DNA of 64,000 nt, from positions 1 through 64,000 of the forward strand of contig NZ_PPFE01000001.1 of the NCBI RefSeq assembly GCF_002917925.1, read 5' to 3'. Shown here in pieces: positions 8,200 through 17,037 of the stretch. The translations under genes and the position numbers were made by a program. Numbering within the stretch: the first letter of the stretch is position 1; every line of letters begins with the position of its first letter. The notes below the pieces were generated by a model that was not told the origin of the DNA, did no database searches, and worked only from the letters and a program-made list of their open reading frames with translations. This DNA is from Roseovarius confluentis. Its GTDB lineage: Bacteria > Pseudomonadota > Alphaproteobacteria > Rhodobacterales > Rhodobacteraceae.

Positions 8200-9744
8200 C
8201 TACACGAGATGTTCGGCAAGGCCGTCCTGCATGGGTTCCGTGTCGTCGAGATCGACCATCGTGTCGAACCCCCAGGCTCGGTCGACTGCCATCTGCTCGC
8301 CTTCCGCGCCGTGTATGCCCGATGCGCCGGCGCGCACCGTGAGGCGATAGCGCACGCCGTCGCGGAGCGGGGTCTGCGGGGTGACGATGACGGTCTCCGT
8401 GCCGGACAAACGGAGACGCGTTTCGACCGGGCGGATTTCTGTTCCGCCGTCTTCGGTCGCATAGCCGGTCTCAAGTTTCACCGCACTCGGGGTGACGGAG
8501 ACCGGGGCGAGCGGACGGTCGAACGTCAAGCGGATACCGGGCGCGTCCCAGGGTAGGTTTTGCGCGTCGCGCGCCGGGCGGTGCGATACGAGCCGCAGCC
8601 GGGCGGCGGGCGCTTCGCCATCCGTCGGGGCCTGCGCGATTTCCAGCATACCCATCGCGTAGCCCATATTGCGCATGTTGGGGGCGGCGAAGCGGCCGGT
8701 TACGCGCAGGGGCTTGTCCCCCGTCTCCCGGTCGACATCGACACGACCGGGCCCCCTCGAACTCCACGTCCGACGCTCCCGCTCCACCGCCGCTGTGCCG
8801 GAAAGGTGGAACCGCCCGATCACATGCGTGTCGGTGATGCGCTCGATATGAACCGTGCCCGACAGTTCCCCCGTCAGAATTTGCGTCCGGGTGCCCGCCT
8901 GGGCAACCCCGTCCATGTCGCAGTTCAACTCTCTGACCTGCCGGCCGACCGTGGCACCCTGCGGGATCGTCGAAAGCTCAAGTGTCTTCAGCGCGCCTTG
9001 TCGTGTGGCACGACACATGTGTTTTTCGAATTCCTGTTCGCGGCGCATGTTCTCGGTGTTTGGAGGCAGATAAGGGTGCGGACGGATCTGACCGGCCCAG
9101 GATGAAAAAACCGTCGACGGGTCGGCGTCGCCGTCGCCACTCACGGCACGCACCTCATAAATTGCACCGGCGCGCAGATCACCGGGCCCGGCATCGGTCA
9201 GCGCGATGACCAGATGCGCACCGCTGTTGCGCGGCCAGCCACCGATGCCGCCATGGCGATAGGCGAGCGGGAGGCCGAGACTGCCCCCCTGGAAGGAAAA
9301 GAGGTTCGGACTGAAAACCTCGAACACGGCGCGCCTTGCGCCGCCGCTGGCCGTGGGGATGTCGAGGGACTCGCCCGACATGTCTTCGACGAAGTCGATC
9401 GTGCCCTGGTCGAGACCCGGGACGCCCTCGGTGCCGCCGATGCGCTTTGCCGCAAGGTGCCGCGCGCAGGCCGCACCGCCGGCGCTGACCCCGCCAGCGA
9501 TCGACAGGCTTGCCTGCCCCGGTAGCAGGTCGGCATTTGCACCACCGGCAAAGGCGTTCGGGTTCAGGTTGCCCAGAAGGTCGAACGTCTGCGTCGGATT
9601 GATCGCTTGCAGCATGCCCTCGACCGAGCAGACAGGGGCTGGCGGCGGCGCGTTCAGATCGCAGCTGTCCTGCGCGTGCAGAGGCAAGGTTGCAGCGTAC
9701 AGGACAGCCGCCAGTACGGCGGGAAACGGCGCTGGCCGGATCAT
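8200..9744 (-). CDS. Exported protein with Ig-like domain, N-terminal part of the interrupted metzincin
   Basis: 514 codons with a clear signal peptide (MIRPAPFPAVLAAVLYAATL, cleavage after HAQ). The middle is not recognised. The last ~120 residues look like a bacterial Ig-like domain (IRLTFDRPLAPVSV, TETVIVTPQTPLRDGVRYRL, AWGFDTMVDL). The start overlaps the stop of the upstream secreted protein (ATGA), showing translational coupling. The ORF ends at TAG 8200-8202 in mid-linker, and the same frame continues to the metzincin domain. Read through, the product would be about 943 residues: signal peptide, unknown region, Ig-like domains, zinc peptidase. Function unknown; a cell-envelope or extracellular protease is likely. 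Confidence 0.75.
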   Translation of the reverse strand: MIRPAPFPAVLAAVLYAATLPLHAQDSCDLNAPPPAPVCSVEGMLQAINPTQTFDLLGNLNPNAFAGGANADLLPGQASLSIAGGVSAGGAACARHLAAKRIGGTEGVPGLDQGTIDFVEDMSGESLDIPTASGGARRAVFEVFSPNLFSFQGGSLGLPLAYRHGGIGGWPRNSGAHLVIALTDAGPGDLRAGAIYEVRAVSGDGDADPSTVFSSWAGQIRPHPYLPPNTENMRREQEFEKHMCRATRQGALKTLELSTIPQGATVGRQVRELNCDMDGVAQAGTRTQILTGELSGTVHIERITDTHVIGRFHLSGTAAVERERRTWSSRGPGRVDVDRETGDKPLRVTGRFAAPNMRNMGYAMGMLEIAQAPTDGEAPAARLRLVSHRPARDAQNLPWDAPGIRLTFDRPLAPVSVTPSAVKLETGYATEDGGTEIRPVETRLRLSGTETVIVTPQTPLRDGVRYRLTVRAGASGIHGAEGEQMAVDRAWGFDTMVDLDDTEPMQDGLAEHLV

Positions 9745-10421
9745 TGGTTGCCCATGTTCATCATATTGCCCAGGTCCATCGGCTCTGCCGGCAGCTCGAA
9801 ATCCCCGGCGGGCCCGGCATCGCCGTTCACTTCCGTCACCTTGAAGCGGTCACCGAAGGACAGCGCCGCAAGGCCGCGATCCTGAAGCTCTACCATGAGC
9901 GGATTTGGCGCCTCGCCACTAATCGCCTCGATCAGCTGCATCTTGAGCGCTTGATGCTCCAGCAGGCGGGTATCGTCGGTCAGAACGGCGGTGTCTGTGC
10001 GGGGCTGTCCGGCATTGTCGACCCACTCGATCTCATGGACGTCCCCTTCGACCCCGGCGATCTCGCGTGTCTCGCCCATCTCCTCGATGGTAACGATCTC
10101 GTCGGGGAAAACCACGCCAGCCTCGTTCTGCGACGGTGTCTGGTTCGCCGCGCCCGGCATGTCCTTCATCTGGCCGAGGTCAATGACGGTGATCTGCCCG
10201 GCCATCGAGATGATGGAATACACGCTGTCGTCCCGCAGGAGCATGTAGGCGTCCATCCCCTCGATATCAGTGCGCAGCGCGCTGCCGAACCAACGTTCCG
10301 TCATGCTCATCTGGCCCGCGTCTCCCGCATCCGCAATGAAGCTGACACGGCCTTCGGCAAGGCTGCTCGTGGCAGCGACCAGGGTTGTAAAAAGGGCAGC
10401 GGTGAAGGGACGGATCACCAT
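9741..10421 (-). CDS. Secreted protein of unknown function
   Basis: 226 residues with a signal peptide (MVIRPFTAALFTTLVAATSS, cleavage near SLA-EG). The mature part is acidic, with beta-rich segments such as DAYMLLRDDSVYSIISMAGQ and a Met/Asn-rich tail (MDLGNMMNMGNQ). It recalls DUF4412-like periplasmic proteins, but I would not insist. The start overlaps the preceding gene's end and its own stop overlaps the next start (ATGA), placing it inside the long MoxR/Bat-linked string. It is one of the genes there with no visible disruption. Confidence 0.7.
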   Translation of the reverse strand: MVIRPFTAALFTTLVAATSSLAEGRVSFIADAGDAGQMSMTERWFGSALRTDIEGMDAYMLLRDDSVYSIISMAGQITVIDLGQMKDMPGAANQTPSQNEAGVVFPDEIVTIEEMGETREIAGVEGDVHEIEWVDNAGQPRTDTAVLTDDTRLLEHQALKMQLIEAISGEAPNPLMVELQDRGLAALSFGDRFKVTEVNGDAGPAGDFELPAEPMDLGNMMNMGNQ

Positions 10422-11032
10422 TGGTCTCCTGTCGTTGCGTTGGAATGAGGCGGAACACGCCGTGGCAAGGGCGTGTCAATACGAACAAAGCCGAAGGCCC
10501 GCGCATGCGCGTTCCCGCAGACGAATCCGGGCGCGTACCGATCGGCCACGGCACGAGCCAGCGCGTTGGCGTCTGGCGTGTCAGTGGTGTCGATGACGCC
10601 GACCATGCAGCTTTCGGCGTCTGGCGTGGTGGCGACCGTACTGATGACCAGCATCTCGCGGTCATCGAAGCTGGGTCCGACATCCCAGCGGTGAATGGTG
10701 GCGAAGGGCTGCATCTCGCCTTTCAGCCTCTGCCGCCGCCATTCGACGGTATCATGCACGGTATTGAATGGTGTGAAACTTTCCCGCGGGCCGAAGACCT
10801 GCGTCCTGCCGTAGTCCATCGAGATGCGGGCATCTCCCTCCGTCAGCATCAGGTAGAAACCCTGCGGCCCCGGGCAGACGAGCTGGAAACCCATCGCCGC
10901 CTCCTCGGGGGGCAGGTCCTTTTCCAGCGTCCGGCAATCGGCGTCCCAGTCATAGCTGGTGTAGACACTGTCGATGTCCTGCGCATGGGCCACGGCAGGC
11001 AGGGCAAGCGCGAGGAGGGCAGGGCGGATCAT
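10415..11032 (-). CDS. Secreted protein of unknown function
   Basis: 205 residues with signal peptide MIRPALLALALPAVAHAQ. The mature protein has a Cys-containing N-terminal part (DADCRTLEKDLP, FQLVCPGPQGFYLMLTEGDA) and a C-terminal part with two further Cys (ESCMVG, FVCGNAHA), so disulfides are plausible. The N-terminus resembles those of the two following genes (all begin M-[V]IRP), hinting at old duplication of the secretion signal region. Both ends overlap neighbouring genes. No family recognised. Confidence 0.7.
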   Translation of the reverse strand: MIRPALLALALPAVAHAQDIDSVYTSYDWDADCRTLEKDLPPEEAAMGFQLVCPGPQGFYLMLTEGDARISMDYGRTQVFGPRESFTPFNTVHDTVEWRRQRLKGEMQPFATIHRWDVGPSFDDREMLVISTVATTPDAESCMVGVIDTTDTPDANALARAVADRYAPGFVCGNAHARAFGFVRIDTPLPRRVPPHSNATTGDQW

Positions 11033-13092
11033 TCGCCGCTCTCGACCGGTATGCCCGCGAAGCGGAGGGTCACGCTGCCCGCACCCTCTAACTGGTCGTG
11101 CGCGCCAAGTTCTGCGGTGAGCTCGCCGCCCAGACCGCCGTCTTCGGACCGTTCAAGGCTACCCTTGGCGCTGACCGGCATACCGGCGAAGGTGATCGAC
11201 ACCGGCGCGTCGGCGCCGGCCGTAAATGTGCCGCTGTGCCCGGCGGGAAAGTCCAGTTCCAGCTTGGGGCCGAACTTGCCCAACGACAGCACCAGCTTGT
11301 CCTCGCCCTCTACGGCCTTTGCCGGGGTGAAAAAGTTGATCAGCGGATCGTCGGGTATCGACTCGTCCAGCGCCGTCACGGTGCCGGTCGTCTCGACAAG
11401 GGTGACCTCCGGGCCAGCTGAATACGGGATCTCGTCAAAGTCCGCTGCCAGCGTCACCTCGTCGGAAGGATCGTCCCGCGACACGAAAGTGATCTCGGCC
11501 TTGCCTGTGATCGCGTCCTGGTCGCGCCGAGCAAGGGTAAGGCTACCACCGCCTTTGGAGGTGTAGGTGGCCGGACGCGGGGCGTTCGGACCGGCATCGC
11601 TGACACTCATCCACAGGTATGCGGATGGAAGCTTATCCTTGTCTGTCGGTCCGATCTCATGCGTGCCGGGCCCGATCTCTTCGGGCAGGCCAAGGCTGAG
11701 CGACAGGTCCACGGTTTCTCCCTGCCACTTTGCCGTGCCGGTGAGCGACAGGGTCCACGGGCCACGCGCATTGGTGGCCTGGTTGCCGTCCATCTTGAAC
11801 TCCGACCGGTTGCAGGGGGCGTCTGCGCGGTAGGGTCCGACATTGCCTTGGACAATGCCGGCAAGCGCCATGCGATAGGCCCCCGACGCAAGGCCGCCTT
11901 CCTCGGTTTCCGTGGGCAGGGCGGCCACGCCCGGCGCGCGGCGGCAGGTGGCGGAATCGATCTGCGTGGCGCCGTCGCGGTCGAGCCAGACGAGCTTGTC
12001 GCGTTCCCACGGGAGGTGCCAGAGCATCCGCGAGGGGCCGGAGCGCGGGTCGCCCGGACCTTCGTAGCTGATGTCTGGGGTATTGCCGCAGATATTCGTT
12101 CCAGCGCCGACGACGAGCGGAAGAAGGCCATTCTGGTAGGCGGGCAAGCGCGTATCGCTGCATATCGTAAAACGGGCACCTGCCTCGGGATTCACGGCGA
12201 CGCCCCCCCTCGATGTCGATCCAGACCGGGCCGGACGACATGCCGGCGGGGCGCACGGGGGCGCGCCCGTCCGAAAACGGCGTCACGGCGTCGAGCGCGC
12301 GCGTTTCCCCGCCCGGCATCGAGATCTCGCGGATGATCCAGTCGGTGTCATCCATGTAACCTGCATCGTCGCCGATGCGGACCGGCGCGCGCCTTTCGGT
12401 AGCGCGAGCCGCCTCTTGAAGAATGAATATTCTGGGGAACGCCAGCTCGCCCGAGCGGTCGATATAGCCGCGGTTCTCGGATTTCACGGCGGCCGGAGCA
12501 TGGCTGTCGACAAAATCGCCACCGTCGATGAAGTCCGGCGCGATCGCCATCTGGCCGTCGGTGTCGATCCAGCCCACGCGGTCGTTGGCAAGACGCACCC
12601 AGGCAAGCCCATCCGAGAAGCTGCCGAAATCCCACACCTTGCGACCCTCGAAGGCGGGCGGGGTCCAGATATCGCCGTCGGCGGTGATGTAATGGGGTTT
12701 GCCATCGGCCGGGGTGGCTGCGCTGCAACCATCGGACATCGGTTTGGAGGGTGAGAGCGCGAAACGTTCACCTGATATGATGATACTGTCCGCATCTTTC
12801 GCACCCGGCCTCACGAGATAGCTGCCGGTGCGATCGATCAGGCCCCAGCTTGCGGCGGTTTCGACCGCCGCGACTCCTTCGGAAAAGGGGCGGGCCTGTA
12901 GCCAGGCGGGGGCAAGACGCCATTCGCCGTCGCGGCCGATGAACCCCCATTCTGCCTCATGCGGCAAAGGATAGAGCGGAGTGCCACCGGTTTTAGCTGG
13001 CGTGCCGCACGACTGCGCCTGGGCGCGAGGGTCGTCCCAACGCAAATCGCGCCGGCGCATGCGATGACCTTGCAGACGGTTTTGCACTGCAT
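11029..13092 (-). pseudogene. Exported WG-repeat protein, frameshifted at two points
   Basis: ATG at 13090-13092 starts a signal peptide (MQCKTVCKVIACAGAICVG) whose stop-start overlap (TGATG) with the upstream gene is intact. The frame then breaks near 13018-13030: the expected cleavage-site text (AQAQSCGTP) continues in another frame. That frame holds WG/KWG-like repeats (WGFIGRDGEWRLAPAW, WGLIDRTGSYLV, GWIDTDGQMAIAPDF, GYIDRSGELAFP) and runs to VWIDIEGG at about 12210. A run of seven G residues on the minus strand (12203-12209) shifts it again; with six, it would read IEGGVAVNPEAGARF and continue as one open frame to the stop at 11029. The corrected product would be about 690 residues, with a beta-rich C-terminal half. 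Confidence 0.7.
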
Positions 13093-14049
13093 CACTCCAC
13101 CTCCACAATCTCGATCCGGTCGAATTCCGCGACGGTCTGTTCCGACCCCAGCGTTCCGGCAAAAGAGTGCCGGGTCGCCGCGTGTGCGCAGGATCTGGAT
13201 CGGGTCCGTCTCGATCACCTCGGGGCCACCCTCCTGCAGGGTCCAGCCGTTCAGCTTGAGCCGCCCGACGTAGTCACGGCCATGTTTCGAGATCGTCAGT
13301 CGAGCGCCCTTTTCCTCGAAATCCCGCAGGATCTGGGCCAGGTCGTAGCCGCGGACATTGCCGGCGATCTCGACTTCGGCGCGGGTTTCGGTGCCGCCGG
13401 ACATGGCCCGCAGCCGCAGGTCGTCATTGGAATTGCCCTGCCGATAGACATATGCCGAGATCGTCTTGTCGATATCCGCATGACGCCCGACCTGCACGAT
13501 GGCCCGCCGGCCGCCCAATGACTGGACCTCGCCCATGCGCGCAGTGAAATCGGCGCTGAGATCCCAGTCGCCTTCGGGAAACTCGGCCGCGGTCCATCTG
13601 AAGACATTGGGTTGGTCTTCCGCATCGCCCATGTAGCCGGGCTGAACGGTCATCGTGACAAGGGTGCCATCGTCGAGAATGAAGCCGGACGGATCGGGAT
13701 TGTTTACCGTCCAGTCAGCGCCGAGTTCAGCGCGATCGAACTCATCGACGAAAAGCGGGCCTTTCGGTTCCGGCGCGGGCTCTGGCGCGCTCACTTGTTG
13801 AAGCGCACCGCTCAGCGACGCGGCATCCGAGGCCGGGATACAGCGCCCGTCCGTCGCCTCCGCCGTCGTCCGAGTGAGCTTCAACGGTGTCGCCCCAGGC
13901 AGAAGATTGGTCCATTGCGGGCGCCACCGACTGAGCCTTCTGCGGACAGCCTGTCGCGAAAGCGGCGCTGGCGCGGATTCTCGATAAAAGCGCCATTGCT
14001 TCTGAGATATGTTCTCGGGCCTTTGCGCGAAGAGAATGCCGGCGGACAT
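13092..14049 (-). pseudogene. ConA-like/DUF1349-type exported domain protein, frameshifted
   Basis: The frame from ATG 14049 contains a lectin-like beta-sandwich domain starting LFVDEFDRAELGADWTV and going on through GDWDLSADFTARMG to YVGRLKLNGWTLQEGG. Near the end, a run of four T on the minus strand (13161-13164) shifts the frame. With three T, the tail would be FAGTLGSEQTVAEFDRIEIV ending EVE-stop at 13092, which overlaps the next gene's ATG exactly as elsewhere in this operon; uncorrected, it wanders on to 12838. The N-terminal ~60 codons also look wrong: a possible export signal (SAAFATGCPQKAQSVAP) lies in another frame at 13900-13996. It is therefore probably inactive. Confidence 0.65.
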
Positions 14050-14141
14050 TGCTTACCAGCCGAGGGGACTCGGAGGGAATTGCACGGCTTTCATCGGCCG
14101 CTTCATCAGCGCCGCCTTTCTCATGATGCCGGCTTCTTTGG

Positions 14142-15458
14142 TTATCTCAACATTGACCCTGTCTTCGATATGAAACGCGAGCCATTCGAGTGCTTGTACG
14201 CCCGGACGGATTTCGTCGGGTGCGGCCCTGTCGAAGTTTCGGCGCGGCCCGCAGTTTCGCCGGGCTCACGTGCGGAGTAAAGCAGCGCGTGTTCGACGTT
14301 GCGAAGGACGGGCCGAAGATCCAAGCTGATCCGCACGCTGCAATCGCCGAACAGCATGGCATCGACCGTCCGCAGGGCAGGGTGCGTACTGGTCGGCGGC
14401 GTGGCCGAGGGCGGGGACAGCAGGCCTGCCGCAAGCGCCCGGAAGCGTGGAACATCTCCACGTCGCGCATGGCCCCGCAAGCGTCTTAAGTCCCGTAGCA
14501 TGCGCATCCAGCGGCGCAGCCGCGCGGCCGGGGCCGACACAGCAGAGCGGCCGCGCAACGCCAGTATCATCGTTGACACGGCACTTGCGCCAAGAACAGC
14601 CAGATGCAGCCAGCCTACACCGGTGTCCTTGCGCCAACCGGATGCCGCATTGTCGGCAAAACTCGCGTAGCCGATGTTTGCCGCAGACAGCGTGGCGGTG
14701 GTCGCCGTCCGTGACGTCGTGTCGAAATAGGGCAGAGTTGCCTTGGAAAGAACGCCCGGCTCTCCGGTGATCGGGCGGAGTTTCCAGACCCAGACCAAGG
14801 TCGTGACCGGACCCTGTGAAGTGACCTGAAAGCTGAGGTCCTCCGGCGGGGTGAAGGTGATCAGCCATGGTTCGCGCAAGGCGGGCTGCTGCGGCATCAT
14901 CTCGGGGGTCGCACCAAGTGCTCGGATCACGACCCGGCGCGTCACGCTTTGCCCGTCCTCCAACTGTGCCGGATCGGCGTCCCAGGTGTCGGAGACTTCC
15001 AGCGCGCGGACCGGGAACCACGACTCGTCTGCGCCTGTCGGCTTTTCTTCGATCTCGATGCGCACGGGATCAGACCGGACCAGAACAATTTCGCGTTGTC
15101 CGCCGCTGCCGATGATCTCGAGTTCATGCACGATCGGCAGAATCTCCAGATTTCCGGCCCGCTTCGGGAAGAAGGCGATGCGCCGCTCGAACACCCGTGC
15201 GGTGCGACCGTCGATGCGCTGATCGCTCCAAGCGTCCTGTCCCAGCCGCGTCCAGTCAAAATCAGTCATGCTGCGCAGCTTGAGTTCCTCGTTGGTGATG
15301 GTCTCGCGATAGGTGCCGCGGATCGTGGCAAGGACCATCTCGCCCTCCAACGGTTCCGTTTCACGCGGATCCAAGACGAGCTCCAGTTTCAGCGTCTGGG
15401 GCGTTTGCGCGGCCAGGGGTGTCGCCAGCAGAAGCAGAAGGGTCAGCAACCTCACCAT
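14142..15458 (-). CDS. BatD-like membrane protein
   Basis: 438 codons. Signal peptide MVRLLTLLLLLATPLAAQ; periplasmic beta-rich repeats (LVLDPRETEPLEGEMVLATI, RIAFFPKRAGNLEILPIVHE, PREPW-type segment ALREPWLITFTPPEDLSFQV); one transmembrane segment near residue 290 (LHLAVLGASAVSTMILAL); then a basic cytoplasmic tail. This is the BatD layout of the MoxR-Bat operons, which are linked to aerotolerance and envelope stress. The final ~30 codons may be out of frame: a different frame from about 14250 gives DEIRPGVQALEWLAFHIEDR and ends at TAA 14053-14055, just before the next ATG. The start overlaps the TPR gene's stop. Confidence 0.8.
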   Translation of the reverse strand: MVRLLTLLLLLATPLAAQTPQTLKLELVLDPRETEPLEGEMVLATIRGTYRETITNEELKLRSMTDFDWTRLGQDAWSDQRIDGRTARVFERRIAFFPKRAGNLEILPIVHELEIIGSGGQREIVLVRSDPVRIEIEEKPTGADESWFPVRALEVSDTWDADPAQLEDGQSVTRRVVIRALGATPEMMPQQPALREPWLITFTPPEDLSFQVTSQGPVTTLVWVWKLRPITGEPGVLSKATLPYFDTTSRTATTATLSAANIGYASFADNAASGWRKDTGVGWLHLAVLGASAVSTMILALRGRSAVSAPAARLRRWMRMLRDLRRLRGHARRGDVPRFRALAAGLLSPPSATPPTSTHPALRTVDAMLFGDCSVRISLDLRPVLRNVEHALLYSAREPGETAGRAETSTGPHPTKSVRAYKHSNGSRFISKTGSMLR

Positions 15459-16105
15459 CGGCTGGGCTCCTCGCGATGGGCCTCGCCGTCCTTGCGACGA
15501 CGTTCCATCTCGGCGGCAAGGCGGCCCTTGAGATAGGCCCCCGGCGCATCGGCGAGCGTGTCGAGCCAGCCTGCGTCCGCCGCCGATGTCCGCTCGCCGG
15601 TGACCGAGCGTTTCAGGCTGGCACGCCTTGGGTCGCGTTCCGCCGCCTGGATGGGTTGCGTGGGGTCGTCGGGATCAAAAGCCGCGGTTTCGACGCCGCT
15701 TTTCGACAGGATTGTCTCGATCCGGCCGTGCCCGCGGGCTTCGCCGATCACCGGCTCGATCAGGGCCGATACGACCGCGCGGTTGTGGCGGGCGTCGGCA
15801 TCGTAGCGGTCGGCGAACAGCACGGCATCGAAATAGGCGACCGACAGGCTGTGGTCGCCCGTCGCGGCCAGTGTCATGCCCCGGTTGTAGGTCGCGCTGC
15901 GGCCAAGCTCGGCGAATACGGCGTCGGCTTCGGCATAGCGTCCGGCCTGGTAGAGCGCCGCGCCGCGTGCGCCGGGGGTCTTGATCAGCGGGAGAGCCAG
16001 GTCGGGAAAGCCCGCACGCCAGATCAATTTGGACCATGCCTCGGGGCCGGCGACCACGGCGCAAAGCAGGGCCGCGGCAAGGACTGAAAGCGACACGCGG
16101 CTCAT
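15452..16105 (-). CDS. TPR-containing protein of the Bat operon (BatC/BatE-like)
   Basis: 217 residues. An N-terminal hydrophobic anchor or signal (VSLSVLAAALLCAVVAGPEA) is followed by two or three tetratricopeptide-like helices (GAALYQAGRYAEADAVFAEL, ATYNRGMTLAATGDHSLSVA, AVLFADRYDADARHNRAVVS). The C-terminal part is charged and probably flexible. In Bat operons a TPR protein accompanies the two von Willebrand A proteins and is thought to act as a scaffold at the membrane. It overlaps batB upstream and batD downstream by a few bases, so one polycistronic mRNA is expected. Confidence 0.8.
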   Translation of the reverse strand: MSRVSLSVLAAALLCAVVAGPEAWSKLIWRAGFPDLALPLIKTPGARGAALYQAGRYAEADAVFAELGRSATYNRGMTLAATGDHSLSVAYFDAVLFADRYDADARHNRAVVSALIEPVIGEARGHGRIETILSKSGVETAAFDPDDPTQPIQAAERDPRRASLKRSVTGERTSAADAGWLDTLADAPGAYLKGRLAAEMERRRKDGEAHREEPSRW

Positions 16106-17037
16106 GCGTCACGCCTCCGGCGGAGGAGGAATGCAAGCGGCAGGAGGGCAAGGGTGACGAACCATCTGCCCTGGTCGGAATAGCGCAGGTTGCGAAGGGT
16201 GTCGTTTGCCTCGGCGGCGCCCTGGCGCTCGCTCAGGATCGTCTCGACGCCCGAGAGGTCGGACGCATCCACGATCACGCCGCCGCCCGCGCTTGCGACC
16301 GAGGCAAGCGCTTCGCGGTCTGCGGCGGGCATGCCGTAAGGCGGGTCGTCGGGCGCCACGAAGACGGTCGAGACACGCAGGCCCGCAGCCGCCATCTGGC
16401 GGGCCCGGTCCAGCGCCTCGGGTCCGACCCCGCCGCCGTCGGAGACGAGCACCACATCGGGATGCGCCGCGGCCGCGTCGGCCAGGGTCTGCCGTGCGAG
16501 GTCGAGCGCGCGGTCCGGGCGGCTGCCCCCCACCGGCATCGTCTCGGTGTCTGCCACGGCGATGACCGTTTGCAAGGCGGCCGGATCCTCGGTTGGCACG
16601 CTGACAAGAAAGCTTTCGGCGGAGTAGACGCCCAAGGCCACGGGCCGTGTGCCGTGACGGTCGATCATGCGCGACACGGCGGCCTGGGCGTCATCGAACC
16701 CGCCGCCTTGGGTCACCGATGGGGACAGGTCCATCAGGATCATGACCGCGTCGAGATTGCGTAGTACCGGCGCGTCGGGATCGCGGGTGGCCGGCCCCGC
16801 CAGCCCGAAAGCGGTCAGCCCGCCGGCAAGAGCCAGCAGCCACGGCCCTGCATCGCGTCGGCCTTCCACGACATGCCCCAGGCCGCGCAAGGCAACCAGC
16901 AGGTCCGGGTCGATGACGCGGCGCCATCGGTCCAGTCCGTTGCCCCTCAGGGCGACGGCGGCCCCGGCCAGCAAGGACAGCGGAACGCCGACCAGCCACA
17001 GCGGGCGAAGCAGGATGATCTGCCACAGGTCCGTCAC
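16102..17037 (-). CDS. von Willebrand factor A domain protein BatB
   Basis: 311 residues counting from GTG 17035-17037, which overlaps the stop of batA; the longer open frame upstream has low-complexity text and no ribosome binding site. Two N-terminal membrane segments (LWLVGVPLSLLAGAAVAL and GPWLLALAGGLTAFGLA) precede a VWA domain with a MIDAS motif DLSPS and the later residues VVLVSDGGG. A C-terminal membrane helix (WFVTLALLPLAFLL) is followed by an Arg-rich end. This is the usual BatB form: a membrane-anchored metal-dependent adhesion domain facing the periplasm. Confidence 0.85.
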   Translation of the reverse strand: MTDLWQIILLRPLWLVGVPLSLLAGAAVALRGNGLDRWRRVIDPDLLVALRGLGHVVEGRRDAGPWLLALAGGLTAFGLAGPATRDPDAPVLRNLDAVMILMDLSPSVTQGGGFDDAQAAVSRMIDRHGTRPVALGVYSAESFLVSVPTEDPAALQTVIAVADTETMPVGGSRPDRALDLARQTLADAAAAHPDVVLVSDGGGVGPEALDRARQMAAAGLRVSTVFVAPDDPPYGMPAADREALASVASAGGGVIVDASDLSGVETILSERQGAAEANDTLRNLRYSDQGRWFVTLALLPLAFLLRRRRDA

